From NCBI GenBank assembly GCA_002711845.1, contig PASF01000005.1, positions 62,001-126,000 on the forward strand: a stretch of 64,000 nt of DNA, written 5' to 3'. The notes under the pieces are model-generated. The model ran no database searches. It was not told where the DNA came from and worked only from the letters and a program-made list of their open reading frames with translations. Within the stretch, counting starts at the first letter, position 1. Each line of letters opens with the position of its first letter. The stretch is from Gammaproteobacteria bacterium (GTDB lineage: Bacteria; Pseudomonadota; Gammaproteobacteria; Pseudomonadales; Pseudohongiellaceae). Below are positions 35,145 through 43,713 of this stretch, piece after piece. The position numbers and the translations under genes were made by a program.

Positions 35145-36628
35145 CGAAAGCTCAAGACACCGTCTTCCAGTTTGCCATGTCGCAACAGCTTGCGGTCACG
35201 GTTGTAGTCCTGGGTATTGACCCAGGGTTCCCGGTCACCCTGCCTGGGAAAGCGGTGCATCATGCGCTGCATGTAGCCCGCAGAGAAATCGTCGATAAAC
35301 GGCCGGGCCGTCATCTGCCGGTCTGTCTCTCTTAATGCCGGCCGGCAGCTGCGGGTGCCGGTCTCATCCAGATGATTGACCAGCCGGCAGAAGAATTCCG
35401 CTGTCAGATCGGCACGCAGGGTCCATGAAGCATTGATGTAACCAAAGGTGAACACCAGGTTGGGCACACCGGAATACATCAGCCCTTTGTAGGTCCAGGT
35501 GTCGGCAAAGTCCAGCGGTTTGCCATCCAGACTGAACGCCACCCCTCCCAGCACTTTCATGTTCAGCCCAGTCGCGGTCACGATGATGTCAGCCGGCAGC
35601 GTCTGGCCACTTTTCAGCAAAATGCCCTGCCCGGTAAACCGCTCGATATGGTCGGTGACCATGGTGGTGTCACCCTGCCTGATGGACTTGAACAGATCGG
35701 CATTGGGCACCAGACACAGGCGCTGATCCCAGGGGTTGTAGTTGGGGGTGAAGTGCGTGGCCACATCGTAGTCCGGCCCCAGCTCCTTGCTGACCATGTG
35801 CAGCAATTTCTCCTTCATTTGTGCCGGCCGGGTCCGCGAGCGGCGATAGATGAACTGCTGCAACAGCACATTCTTCCAGCGCGTGATGGCGTACGCCCAG
35901 GTCTCCGGCAGTATTTTGCGCATGGCATTGGCCACCACGTCCCGGTCCGGGCGCGACACCACGTAGGTGGGCGAGCGCTGCAGCACCGTGACCCGGGCGG
36001 CCTTGGCGGCCATGGCCGGCGCCAGTGTCATGGCGGTGGCGCCGGAGCCGATGATCACCACCCGTTTATCGGTGTAATCCAGATCGTCCGGCCAGTGCTG
36101 CGGGTGTACCACCGGCCCGGTGAAGTCTTCGCGACCCTCGAAGTCCGGCGTGTAGCCCTGGTCATAGCTGTAGTAACCCGAGCACATCAGCAGCATCCGG
36201 CAACGCAGGAGAACAGTTTCCTTACCGGCGACCGCCACGGTCAGCGTCCACAATGCGTCCTGTTCAGACCAGTCTGCCTTCAACAGTTTGTGCTTATAGC
36301 GGATATGCGGGTTGATGTCGCGCTCGGCTGCGGTTTCCCTGATATAGTCGAGGATCGCGGGACCGTCGGCGATGGACTTGGCCGCACGCCAGGGTTTGAA
36401 GCGGTAACCCAGCGTATGCATGTCACTGTCCGAACGGATGCCCGGATAACGAAACAGATCCCAGGTACCGCCCATGTCAGCGCGCGCCTCGAGAATGCAA
36501 TAGGTCTTGCCCGGACAATTGTCCTGCACATGGGCGGCAGCGCCAATGCCCGACAGGCCGGCGCCGATAATGATCACGTCCAGCGCCACTTCATGACCGG
36601 TCATTGCGTCTTGTTTAGTATTCACCAC
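35141..36628 (-). CDS. EthA-type Baeyer-Villiger flavin monooxygenase
   Basis: A roughly 495-residue FAD/NADPH monooxygenase that inserts oxygen next to ketones or oxidises S and N atoms. FAD loop IIIGAGLSGIGAAAH is near residue 19, then GGTWDLFRYPGIRSDSDM. The type I BVMO fingerprint FxGxxxHxxxWP is exact (FTGPVVHPQHWP near 165), and the NADPH loop is VVIIGSGATAMT near 188. The long colinear resemblance to mycobacterial EthA (SDSDM, NYNPWDQRLCLVPN, NASWTLRADL) is striking. GTG 36628 is preferred since AGAGG sits 7 nt ahead; ATG 36604 (MTGHEVALD) is the alternative. Upstream in-frame codons are antisense to the PQQ gene and are rejected. Confidence 0.9.
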   Translation of the reverse strand: MVNTKQDAMTGHEVALDVIIIGAGLSGIGAAAHVQDNCPGKTYCILEARADMGGTWDLFRYPGIRSDSDMHTLGYRFKPWRAAKSIADGPAILDYIRETAAERDINPHIRYKHKLLKADWSEQDALWTLTVAVAGKETVLLRCRMLLMCSGYYSYDQGYTPDFEGREDFTGPVVHPQHWPDDLDYTDKRVVIIGSGATAMTLAPAMAAKAARVTVLQRSPTYVVSRPDRDVVANAMRKILPETWAYAITRWKNVLLQQFIYRRSRTRPAQMKEKLLHMVSKELGPDYDVATHFTPNYNPWDQRLCLVPNADLFKSIRQGDTTMVTDHIERFTGQGILLKSGQTLPADIIVTATGLNMKVLGGVAFSLDGKPLDFADTWTYKGLMYSGVPNLVFTFGYINASWTLRADLTAEFFCRLVNHLDETGTRSCRPALRETDRQMTARPFIDDFSAGYMQRMMHRFPRQGDREPWVNTQDYNRDRKLLRHGKLEDGVLSFR

Positions 36629-36772
36629 GTGCAAACCTCTGCTGTTTTTATGTGTCGGCAGTATACCTAACAAGCGCTCGCATCTATAACTGTGGTTAAT
36701 TGACACTTGCAGATGCGCACAGACAGGCATAATCTGCGGCTGGTAACAAAAAATAAAAATGGGAGTTACACA

Positions 36773-38827
36773 ATGACAATAATAAACAGAGCCGGCTATG
36801 GCTTTGCGGGCATGGGCCTGCCCGGCGGACAACGGCACCTGGCCAGTGCGCTGGCCTTGACACTGGGGCTGACCGCGTCCGCTGCGCTGAACGCACAAGA
36901 GAGCGCACAGGACAATGTGGAATGGGTCACCCTGGGCGGTGATCACGCACACACGCGCTACACCCCCGCCGACCAGATCAACGCCGACAACTTCACCGAA
37001 CTGGAAACAGCCTGGGTCTGGGACGGCGCCAGTTTCAATGCCTCCAGCGGCCGCTCCACCCCCAGCTATGTCGATGGCAAACTGTTTACCGTGGCCGGCG
37101 AGCGCCGCCATGTCGTCGCCATCGACCCGGAGACCGGCGAGACCATCTGGTCCTACCGCGAACCGCATACCTTCCGGCATGAATACTCCATGCGCAAAGA
37201 TTATGGCAAGGGCGTGGCCTATGGCGAAGTGGATGGCAAGGGCGTCATTTACATCATCAGTCCGGCGTTCTTTCTGACCGCGCTGGACGCCGACACCGGC
37301 GCGCCACTGGAAGGCTTTGGTGGCCCGGTAGGCCTTGACGGCTTCCCGGAGACCGGTGTGGTCGACATGCAGCGCATCATTGCCGAGCGCATGGGCTACG
37401 ATTTTGACCCCTACTACGGCATTCCGCTGGAAGAAGGGTATATCACCGCGTCCTCGCCACCCATTGTGGTCAACAACACCGTGGTGGTGGGCAACTCCGC
37501 CGAGCAGGGTTATAACCAGACCCGAATTGAAAACATTCCCGGCGACATCCTGGCCTTTGACACCAAAACCGGTGACTTCAAATGGAAGTTCAATGTCATT
37601 CCTGAAGCCGGTGAATTCGGCATCGACACCTGGGAAGGTATCCCCAACCCGCGCGAGCTGACCGGAGAAGTATCACCCTGGGCGCCGCTGTCTGCCGACG
37701 TCGAAGCCGGCATCGTGTATGCGGTGACCAACCCGCCAACCATTGACTACTACGGTGGTCACGCACCGGGCGACAACCTGTTCGGCACCAGCATCATCGC
37801 CATGGATGCTGAAACCGGTGAGCGCGTCTGGCACTTCCAGTTTGTCAAACACGATGTCTGGAACTACGACACACCCACGGCGCCGGTGCTGCTGGATGTG
37901 GAAATCAACGGCCGGACCGTGCCTGCCATCGCGCAGGTCACCAAGCAGGCGTTTGTTTATGCCTTTAACCGCCTGACCGGTGAACCGCTCTGGCCCATCG
38001 AAGACCGACCAGTGCCGCCGTCGCGGATCCCGGGTGAGCAGTTGGCGGCGACGCAGCCTTTCCCGACCAAACCCGCGCCGTTTGACATGCAGGGCCTGAC
38101 CCACGACAACCTGATCAACTTCACGCCAGAGCTGCGTGCCCAGGCGATTGACGCGATTGCCGATTACGAGATCGGCCCACTGTTTAATCCGCCGCTGCAT
38201 CGCGACAATGATCTGGGCAAAGTGGCGGCGCTGTGGTGTCCGGGTGATGGCGGTGGTGCCAACATTCCCGGCCCCGCTGTCGCCGACCCGACCCGTGGTG
38301 TGCTGTATGTGACCTCACGCTCGGCCTGCTCTTCGCGCATGGTGACCACCGCACAGGAGCGTGATGCCATGATTGAACTGCCTACCGGCAGCACGTTCTC
38401 GCGCTACGCCTCACTGCGCGCACTGCCGGTGCGTGGTCCCCAGGGTCTGCCGCTGTATCAGCCGCCCTACAGCCGCATCACCGCCATCGACATGAACACC
38501 GGTGAGCACCTGTGGATGATTCCAGTGGGTGAAACGCCGGACCGCATCAAGAACCACCCGGCCCTGGCCGGCGTGGACGTGGGCAACACCGGCACCGGCG
38601 CCCTGGCGCCGATGACCGTGACCCCCAACATGTTGCTGTACGCCGGCCTGGGTGCGGGTGATACACCCTACCTGTTTGCGGTCGACAAACTGACCGGCGC
38701 AGAGATTGGTCGTGTGGAAGTACCGGCAAACAGCAACTTCGGTATGTCCAGCTACCAGCACAACGGCAAGCAGTACGTGATGCTGCAAACCGGCAGTACG
38801 CTGACGGCGGTTGCCCTGCCCGACTGA
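36773..38827 (+). CDS. PQQ-dependent dehydrogenase, periplasmic
   Basis: A 684-residue quinoprotein with an N-terminal export signal (hydrophobic ALALTLGLTASAALNAQ ending near residue 41) and an eight-bladed propeller. Propeller landmarks are GDHAHTRYTPADQINADN, DGKLFTVAGERRHVVAIDPETGETIW, GDILAFDTKTGDFKWKF, LFGTSIIAMDAETGERVWHFQFVKHDVWNYDTP and GTGALAPMTVTPNMLLY. No haem motif (CxxCH) is fused, unlike quinohaemoproteins, so electrons must go to a separate carrier; the cytochrome downstream is the natural candidate. The substrate (alcohol, sugar or aldehyde) is not determined. GGGAG lies 7 nt before ATG 36773. Confidence 0.88.
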   Translation: MTIINRAGYGFAGMGLPGGQRHLASALALTLGLTASAALNAQESAQDNVEWVTLGGDHAHTRYTPADQINADNFTELETAWVWDGASFNASSGRSTPSYVDGKLFTVAGERRHVVAIDPETGETIWSYREPHTFRHEYSMRKDYGKGVAYGEVDGKGVIYIISPAFFLTALDADTGAPLEGFGGPVGLDGFPETGVVDMQRIIAERMGYDFDPYYGIPLEEGYITASSPPIVVNNTVVVGNSAEQGYNQTRIENIPGDILAFDTKTGDFKWKFNVIPEAGEFGIDTWEGIPNPRELTGEVSPWAPLSADVEAGIVYAVTNPPTIDYYGGHAPGDNLFGTSIIAMDAETGERVWHFQFVKHDVWNYDTPTAPVLLDVEINGRTVPAIAQVTKQAFVYAFNRLTGEPLWPIEDRPVPPSRIPGEQLAATQPFPTKPAPFDMQGLTHDNLINFTPELRAQAIDAIADYEIGPLFNPPLHRDNDLGKVAALWCPGDGGGANIPGPAVADPTRGVLYVTSRSACSSRMVTTAQERDAMIELPTGSTFSRYASLRALPVRGPQGLPLYQPPYSRITAIDMNTGEHLWMIPVGETPDRIKNHPALAGVDVGNTGTGALAPMTVTPNMLLYAGLGAGDTPYLFAVDKLTGAEIGRVEVPANSNFGMSSYQHNGKQYVMLQTGSTLTAVALPD

Positions 38828-38848
38828 TAACCGACAGGCAGCACCAGA

Positions 38849-38882
38849 GGGGCGGAAAGCAGATGTTTTCCGCCCCTTTTTT
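38849..38882 (+). terminator. Rho-independent terminator after the PQQ dehydrogenase gene
   Basis: GGGGCGGAAA (38849-38858) pairs perfectly with TTTCCGCCCC (38867-38876) over an 8-nt loop, followed by TTTTTT (38877-38882). It lies between the dehydrogenase and its cytochrome, so the cytochrome gene either has its own promoter or receives reduced readthrough. Confidence 0.9.
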
Positions 38883-38937
38883 ATGTAGCATGCAAACGAA
38901 TCTGCAATCGCTCAATTCACCTGCGAGGTAAAGGTTC

Positions 38938-39804
38938 TTGAATACCCGATGGTTGTTTATCCTGATCGCGTTTGCCGGGGTTGCCGTGGCCGCACTGATG
39001 CGCGCGCCGTCGCTGCCGGATGTTGCAATTCCTGACGACGCAGCCAGCATTGAACGCGGACGTTATCTGGTGCACGCCGGTGGCTGCATCAGCTGCCACG
39101 AAGATGACAGCGGCAGCCTGAGTGGCGGCCTGGCCATTGAATCCCCTTTCGGCACCTTTTATGCTTCCAATATTACACCTGACCCCGATACCGGTATTGG
39201 CGGCTGGCAGGGCAGCGACTTTCTGCTGGCGCTCAAGCATGGCCGCACGCCTGCCGGCGGATTTTATTACCCCGCGTTTCCGTATCGCGCCTACGCCAGC
39301 GTGAGCGATGAGGATGTGTTGGCCATTGCGGCCTACCTGCTGTCACTGGACCCGGTGGCGGCACAGACTCCCGCGCACGATCTGCCCGGCTGGGTGGGTC
39401 GCTGGCAGATGGCCGGCTGGAACCTGCTCGCTGATATGGCGGCGCCCGAACCGGTGCAATACCACGATGCGCAGATCGCTCGCGGCGCCTACCTGACACA
39501 GAGTCTGGGCCATTGTGGCGAATGCCACACCCCGCGCAATGCCCTGGGCATCAGTCAGCAGGAGCAGGCGTTTGCCGGCGCCGACATGCCGGATGGGCAT
39601 GTTGACGCCATTGATGCAGAAGCCCTGGCCAGCTGGTCACAGGATGACCTGGCGCTGTTCCTGTTTATCGGGCTGAAACCTGACGGTGAGTATGTCGGTG
39701 GCAAGATGGAACCGGTGATTGAACACAATACCAGCCAGCTGACCGACACGGACCGGCAGGCGATGGCAGCATTCCTCAAACACCGGATACCGGGCTTGGA
39801 TTGA
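38938..39804 (+). CDS. Di-haem cytochrome c
   Basis: A 288-residue exported cytochrome with two c-type haem sites, CISCH near residues 50-54 and CGECH near 193-197, each in a separate cytochrome domain. The N-terminal hydrophobic helix (FILIAFAGVAVAALM) serves as signal or anchor. The domain layout (GRYLVHAGGC, GTFYASNITPDPDTGIGGW, GAYLTQSLGHCGECHTPRN) is typical of cytochromes that accept electrons from quinoprotein or molybdenum dehydrogenases. It starts at TTG 38938, a few nt after GAGGTAAAGG. It lies 110 bp behind the PQQ dehydrogenase and is its likely partner. Confidence 0.87.
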   Translation: MNTRWLFILIAFAGVAVAALMRAPSLPDVAIPDDAASIERGRYLVHAGGCISCHEDDSGSLSGGLAIESPFGTFYASNITPDPDTGIGGWQGSDFLLALKHGRTPAGGFYYPAFPYRAYASVSDEDVLAIAAYLLSLDPVAAQTPAHDLPGWVGRWQMAGWNLLADMAAPEPVQYHDAQIARGAYLTQSLGHCGECHTPRNALGISQQEQAFAGADMPDGHVDAIDAEALASWSQDDLALFLFIGLKPDGEYVGGKMEPVIEHNTSQLTDTDRQAMAAFLKHRIPGLD

Positions 39805-39856
39805 CGTCGAAACATCGCTTGAACGCTCGTGAACATGCCGCAGGCGATGTACATGC

Positions 39857-40108
39857 TCAGGGATCTGGACACGCGCTGGACTGTTGATGACCGGCACGCA
39901 AAGTGACATAGCCATACCGTATTCTGGAGGCTGCCATCACAGCAAAGGCAAGAAAGCTGATACCGGTGCCCACAAACGAGAGCATCAATAACAACGCCCA
40001 GGATAGGTTGGCGGGGTCAGCAAGGCCAAATGCAAATACCACCGCCTGATAAAAAATAAAATCCAGCGTGATATCCAGAAACCCGCCAGCATCACTGGGT
40101 GTTCCCAA
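39857..40108 (-). pseudogene. ynjF: Remnant of ynjF-type CDP-alcohol phosphatidyltransferase
   Basis: An 83-codon fragment whose SDAGGFLDITLDFIFYQAVVF and FVGTGISFLAFAVMAAS sequences match the middle of YnjF-type CDP-alcohol phosphatidyltransferases. The family motif DGxxARx8GxxxDxxxD is cut: only GGFLDITLD (Gx3Dx3D) remains, and the DGxxAR half with the first membrane helices is absent. After ...AAS the sequence jumps in frame to RIRYGYVTLRAGHQQ, resembling the protein's far C-terminus, so an internal segment of about 60 residues is also missing. Family members are about 200 residues. It sits behind ynjD, the position ynjF has near E. coli ynjBCD, and is very probably inactive. Confidence 0.75.
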
Positions 40109-40121
40109 CCCGGGCCAGGCG

Positions 40122-40751
40122 TCAACCGAGCTCTACAACAGGGCCGCCACTGGCAGCGGCATCCTCGGCATCGTGGGTGACCAGAATGGTCGGTAAACCG
40201 GCATCCTTCAGCGTCTGAAACACATGCTGACGAACCTCCTGGCGCAAATGTGCATCGAGCCGTGAAAACGGTTCATCCAGCAGTACCGCTTTGGGTTGTG
40301 ACAGCAGCAGGCGCTGCAGTGCCACCCTTGCCTTCTGACCGCCAGACAACGTGGCTGGATCACGATGACCAAAGCCCTCCAGACCCACCGCCCGTAACGC
40401 CTGCTCTACCTGCGCCCGGCGATCCCGCACATGACCGGGCAACGCAAAACTCAGATTCTGGGCAACCGACAGATGCGGGAATAGCAACGGATCCTGGAAC
40501 AGCAGACCAACCTGACGCCGCTCTGCGGGCAGCCCGTTTAGACTTCGGTCATTCAGATATATCTCACCACTGGCCTCAAACTCTGGCGCGAGGAAACCGG
40601 CAATATAAGCCAGCAATGAGGACTTGCCGATACCCGAGGGCCCCATGACTGTCAATGTGGCACCCGGCTCTATCGCCGTATCCAGTTGCAGCAGCCTCCG
40701 GCCATGCAAGCGTATATCAATATTTTTTAATGTCAGCCGTGAAGCGCTCAT
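40122..40751 (-). CDS. ynjD: ABC transporter ATP-binding subunit
   Basis: A 209-residue ABC ATPase that powers the YnjBCD-type importer. Walker A GPSGIGKSS is near residues 37-45, Q-loop LLFQDPLLF near 85, signature LSGGQKARVAL near 135, Walker B AVLLDEPFSRLDA near 157 and H-loop LVTHD near 190. The start at ATG 40751 (MSASRLTLKN) overlaps the permease stop as ATGA; longer in-frame starts would run back into the permease gene. Length is close to E. coli YnjD. The substrate is unknown. Confidence 0.9.
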   Translation of the reverse strand: MSASRLTLKNIDIRLHGRRLLQLDTAIEPGATLTVMGPSGIGKSSLLAYIAGFLAPEFEASGEIYLNDRSLNGLPAERRQVGLLFQDPLLFPHLSVAQNLSFALPGHVRDRRAQVEQALRAVGLEGFGHRDPATLSGGQKARVALQRLLLSQPKAVLLDEPFSRLDAHLRQEVRQHVFQTLKDAGLPTILVTHDAEDAAASGGPVVELG

Positions 40752-42430
40752 GTCAGCTGCCCTCGCATATCGCGTCGGTGGCGCCACCAGAATCGGGGCC
40801 AGGCAATCGCCAGCGCAAAACCCAGCATGGGAATGGCTGCCTGCAACAATGCCCATACTGCAATTGTGCCGCGTGTGCCACCTGAGGCCAGGGCTACGGC
40901 TTCAGTGGTCAGTGTGCTGACACGCCCCGCCCCTGTCAACAACGTCGCCAGGTACTGCCCGATACTGACAGCCAGGCCAACTGCGCCTGCAGTGGCGATC
41001 GGCGCCATCAGCATCGGCAGCTTGATCCGCCACAAACTGCGATTGGCGCTGACACCGAGCGTGGCAGACAATTGCTGCCAGCGCGGGTCCAGGCGACGAT
41101 AGGGCTCAGCCAGGGACAGGTACACATACGGCACAACGAACAGGCAATGTGCAAAGCAGACCATGACCAGGCCCGGTAGCCAGCGGAGTTGCTCCAGCAA
41201 CAGGGTCAGGCCATACAGAAACACCACCTGAGGCACCAGTAGTGGCAGATAGATTGCCCACAGCAGCCGCGCCGGTGCCCGAGCCTGACGGCTTTCATGC
41301 TCCAGCGCGGCAATCACCAGCACGACAGCAAGCAGTGTCGACCCCAGGGCCAGCAGCATGGTGTTGCGCAAAGGGGTCAGCAGCACCGGCCCCACGGAAA
41401 GCCAGTGTTGTGTGGTCCAGGTGCCCGGCAGGTTGGCCGGGAAACGCCAGGGCCCGGCAAATGCATGAACAATCAGCAGCACAAGACTCAACAGCAGCGC
41501 CCCGAGCGTCAACACCATCAGCCCTTTACCGGCTATATTGAGCAGGGTATGGCCGGTGTTCCGTACGCCGCTTAGCAATACGCGGCGATAAAGGCGGGCA
41601 ACGACTTTTTCAGCGGCGATCCACAGCCCGATGGCAGACAGCGTAATGGCCAGTTGCATCAAAGCAGCGGCCGAGGCCAGCAAACGCTGGTTCAGGTCGG
41701 GGTCGCTGAACCAGCCGATAATGCGGACGCTCAATGGCGGCGGCAACGTTGGACCAAGAATCAGGGCAACGTCGACGGTGGCCGAGGCGAAGGCAATGAC
41801 GGCAAACAACGGCAGCCGCAACATGGGGTAAAGCGCCGGCGCCACGGTCCAGAACCAGGCCAGTATGGGCCGATAGCCCAGGGTGCGGGCCATCGCCACG
41901 CGCTGGTCCGGATTGAGCTGTGGCAGGGCAGCCAGGGCCATGAGCAACAAAAAGGGTATTTCCTTGAGCACCATTCCCAGCATCATGGACAGGCCCAATG
42001 GATCATTGAGTATCAACAGGTCTGGGGGGCGTTGCCAGCCACTAAGTTCGGGAGAAATCAGACGCAGGGCGAACCCGGACGGTGCCATCAGAAAAGCCAG
42101 GCCAAAGGCTGCGGCGGCATGCGGTACCGCCAACAGCGGCGCCACCAGTCGACGCATGGCATGAGCCCAGCGCGTTCCACTGGCGCTGGCCAGAAACAGC
42201 ATGACCAGTGCCAGCGACAGCAGCGGTGTCAGCAGACCGGCAGCAAAGCTGAGCATGGCGCTGCGGCCTATACCCGGGGTGTCCAGCAGATCCACCCATA
42301 CTGCCAGTCCGGGCTCGGTGTGCTGCAGGGCTGGCAGATAACCAAATGCCGGCAGGACGATCGTTGCCAAGCCAGCCACCACCGGCAGGACCAACAAACC
42401 AAACATGAACCAGGGCGCGACTCGCAGCAT
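40748..42430 (-). CDS. ynjC: ABC transporter permease, fused two-domain
   Basis: A 560-residue inner-membrane permease with two tandem BPD-transp domains (about 12 hydrophobic segments), as in YnjC and ThiP-like proteins. Each half carries an EAA-type cytoplasmic loop that contacts the ATPase: ARTLGYRPILAWFWTVAPAL near residues 180-200 and SATLGVSANRSLWRIKLPML near 460-480. It follows the binding-protein gene by 26 nt and overlaps ynjD by 4 nt. It differs from classical two-polypeptide permeases by being one chain, so a single copy is enough per transporter. Confidence 0.9.
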   Translation of the reverse strand: MLRVAPWFMFGLLVLPVVAGLATIVLPAFGYLPALQHTEPGLAVWVDLLDTPGIGRSAMLSFAAGLLTPLLSLALVMLFLASASGTRWAHAMRRLVAPLLAVPHAAAAFGLAFLMAPSGFALRLISPELSGWQRPPDLLILNDPLGLSMMLGMVLKEIPFLLLMALAALPQLNPDQRVAMARTLGYRPILAWFWTVAPALYPMLRLPLFAVIAFASATVDVALILGPTLPPPLSVRIIGWFSDPDLNQRLLASAAALMQLAITLSAIGLWIAAEKVVARLYRRVLLSGVRNTGHTLLNIAGKGLMVLTLGALLLSLVLLIVHAFAGPWRFPANLPGTWTTQHWLSVGPVLLTPLRNTMLLALGSTLLAVVLVIAALEHESRQARAPARLLWAIYLPLLVPQVVFLYGLTLLLEQLRWLPGLVMVCFAHCLFVVPYVYLSLAEPYRRLDPRWQQLSATLGVSANRSLWRIKLPMLMAPIATAGAVGLAVSIGQYLATLLTGAGRVSTLTTEAVALASGGTRGTIAVWALLQAAIPMLGFALAIAWPRFWWRHRRDMRGQLT

Positions 42431-42456
42431 GTCAGAGTCCTGTCAGCCAGAGGCAG

Positions 42457-43713
42457 TCAGCGGACACCATAACGCGCCATCCACGCCTGCTCCAGGGCAT
42501 CCATCCAGCTGGGATGCGGTTCCTGCAGTTGCCGACGATCACTCATCAGCGGGGGTGCTGCCGGGTGATCCTGGCGCGTGGCGGCAAACTGTTGCTGCTC
42601 GGCGGATGGCAGTGAATCAATGTCGATGACCGGGGTACCACCCAGATGCCGGGGATCCAGCGCCCGCAGTTGTGCTTCGACCGACAGCAGAAAATTGGCC
42701 GTCACCATGGCCGCCGCTTTATGGCTGGCATTGAAGGGGATGGCGACAAAACTGACGTTGGCCAGCGTTCCACGGTCAGGCAGGATTGTGCGAACAGTAT
42801 CCGGCAGTTCATTGCGGATAACACTGTTGACCGCTTCAGCCGGATTAAAGGACAGGGCCAGCGACGTCTCGCCGTCTGCCATCAGCCGGCGCAACTCCGC
42901 TGCGTTTGCCGGGAAGGTACGCCCCTGACGCAATAACAGCGGGTGCAACGCATCCAGAAACGTCCATAGCGGCGCGGTAATGCTTTCAAAATCGCTCTCG
43001 CCTGCGGGCCGGTAAAGCGGCTGGTGATCATCAGTCAGCTCCAGCAAGGCCTGTTTCAGAAATGTTGTTGCCAGAAAGTTTGGTGGGCGGGGATAAGTGA
43101 ATTCACCCGGGTACTGCCGTGCCCAGGCCAGCAGCTCTGCCACGTTACGTGGCGCCGCCTCGACATAGGCACTGTCATAATAGAACACCAGGTGGGCGCG
43201 CAGCCAGGGTGATTCATAGCCTTCAACGGGCACCGTGAAATCGAATCGTACATCCGGATTGTCATCCGCATTGACCAGTGCGAAGTTGGGCAGTTGCTCC
43301 GCCCAGGGTCCAAACAGCAGGTCGTTGGATTTCAGACTGGCAAAGTTTTCGCCGTTCAGCCACAACAGGTCAACGGCGCCGTCCTGCAGGGTACCGGCCT
43401 GCCTTTCGGCGAGCACCCGGGATACGGCATCAGAGGTGTCACCCAACCGCACATGAGTCATGCGCACACCGTGCAGTTCATTCACGCGTCGGCCCACCCA
43501 GGCCAGATAATCATTAATTTGCGGGTCCCCACCCCAGGCATAAAAGAATAACGCCTGACCCTCGGCAGCCTGCACGACAGACGGCCAGTCGGAGGGCGCG
43601 GGTGACTGCGCCGACAGCTTACCGACCGCGCCTGATGTCAGCACCACAGCCGCTGCCAGCCACCCACATAGCCGGCGGCCATATCTGGAGGCTGTCATGA
43701 AAGGCCGGTTCAT
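42457..43713 (-). CDS. ynjB: ABC transporter solute-binding protein
   Basis: A 418-residue exported periplasmic binding protein. The signal peptide (LCGWLAAAVVLTSGAVGKLSAQ) is cut after about residue 36. The mature protein has the type II binding-protein pattern of YnjB: ALFFYAWGGDPQINDYLAWV, DLLWLNGENFASLK, VNADDNPDVRFDFTVPVEGYESPW, and TYPRPPNFLATTFLKQALLEL. These aromatic and Asn/Asp-rich loops line the ligand cleft in relatives. ATG 43713 overlaps the radical SAM stop by 4 nt, tying uptake to that enzyme. The ligand is unknown. Confidence 0.88.
   Translation of the reverse strand: MNRPFMTASRYGRRLCGWLAAAVVLTSGAVGKLSAQSPAPSDWPSVVQAAEGQALFFYAWGGDPQINDYLAWVGRRVNELHGVRMTHVRLGDTSDAVSRVLAERQAGTLQDGAVDLLWLNGENFASLKSNDLLFGPWAEQLPNFALVNADDNPDVRFDFTVPVEGYESPWLRAHLVFYYDSAYVEAAPRNVAELLAWARQYPGEFTYPRPPNFLATTFLKQALLELTDDHQPLYRPAGESDFESITAPLWTFLDALHPLLLRQGRTFPANAAELRRLMADGETSLALSFNPAEAVNSVIRNELPDTVRTILPDRGTLANVSFVAIPFNASHKAAAMVTANFLLSVEAQLRALDPRHLGGTPVIDIDSLPSAEQQQFAATRQDHPAAPPLMSDRRQLQEPHPSWMDALEQAWMARYGVR

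Noticed and set aside
36629-37180. N-terminal extension of the monooxygenase reading frame (679 codons in total)
   Set aside because: The extension is antisense to the PQQ dehydrogenase gene, lacks conserved sequence, and EthA-like proteins begin about where GTG 36628 or ATG 36604 lies.
41654-42472. 272-codon open frame on the plus strand
   Set aside because: It is antisense to ynjC and its Gln/His/Gly/Arg-rich composition is that of a shadow frame.
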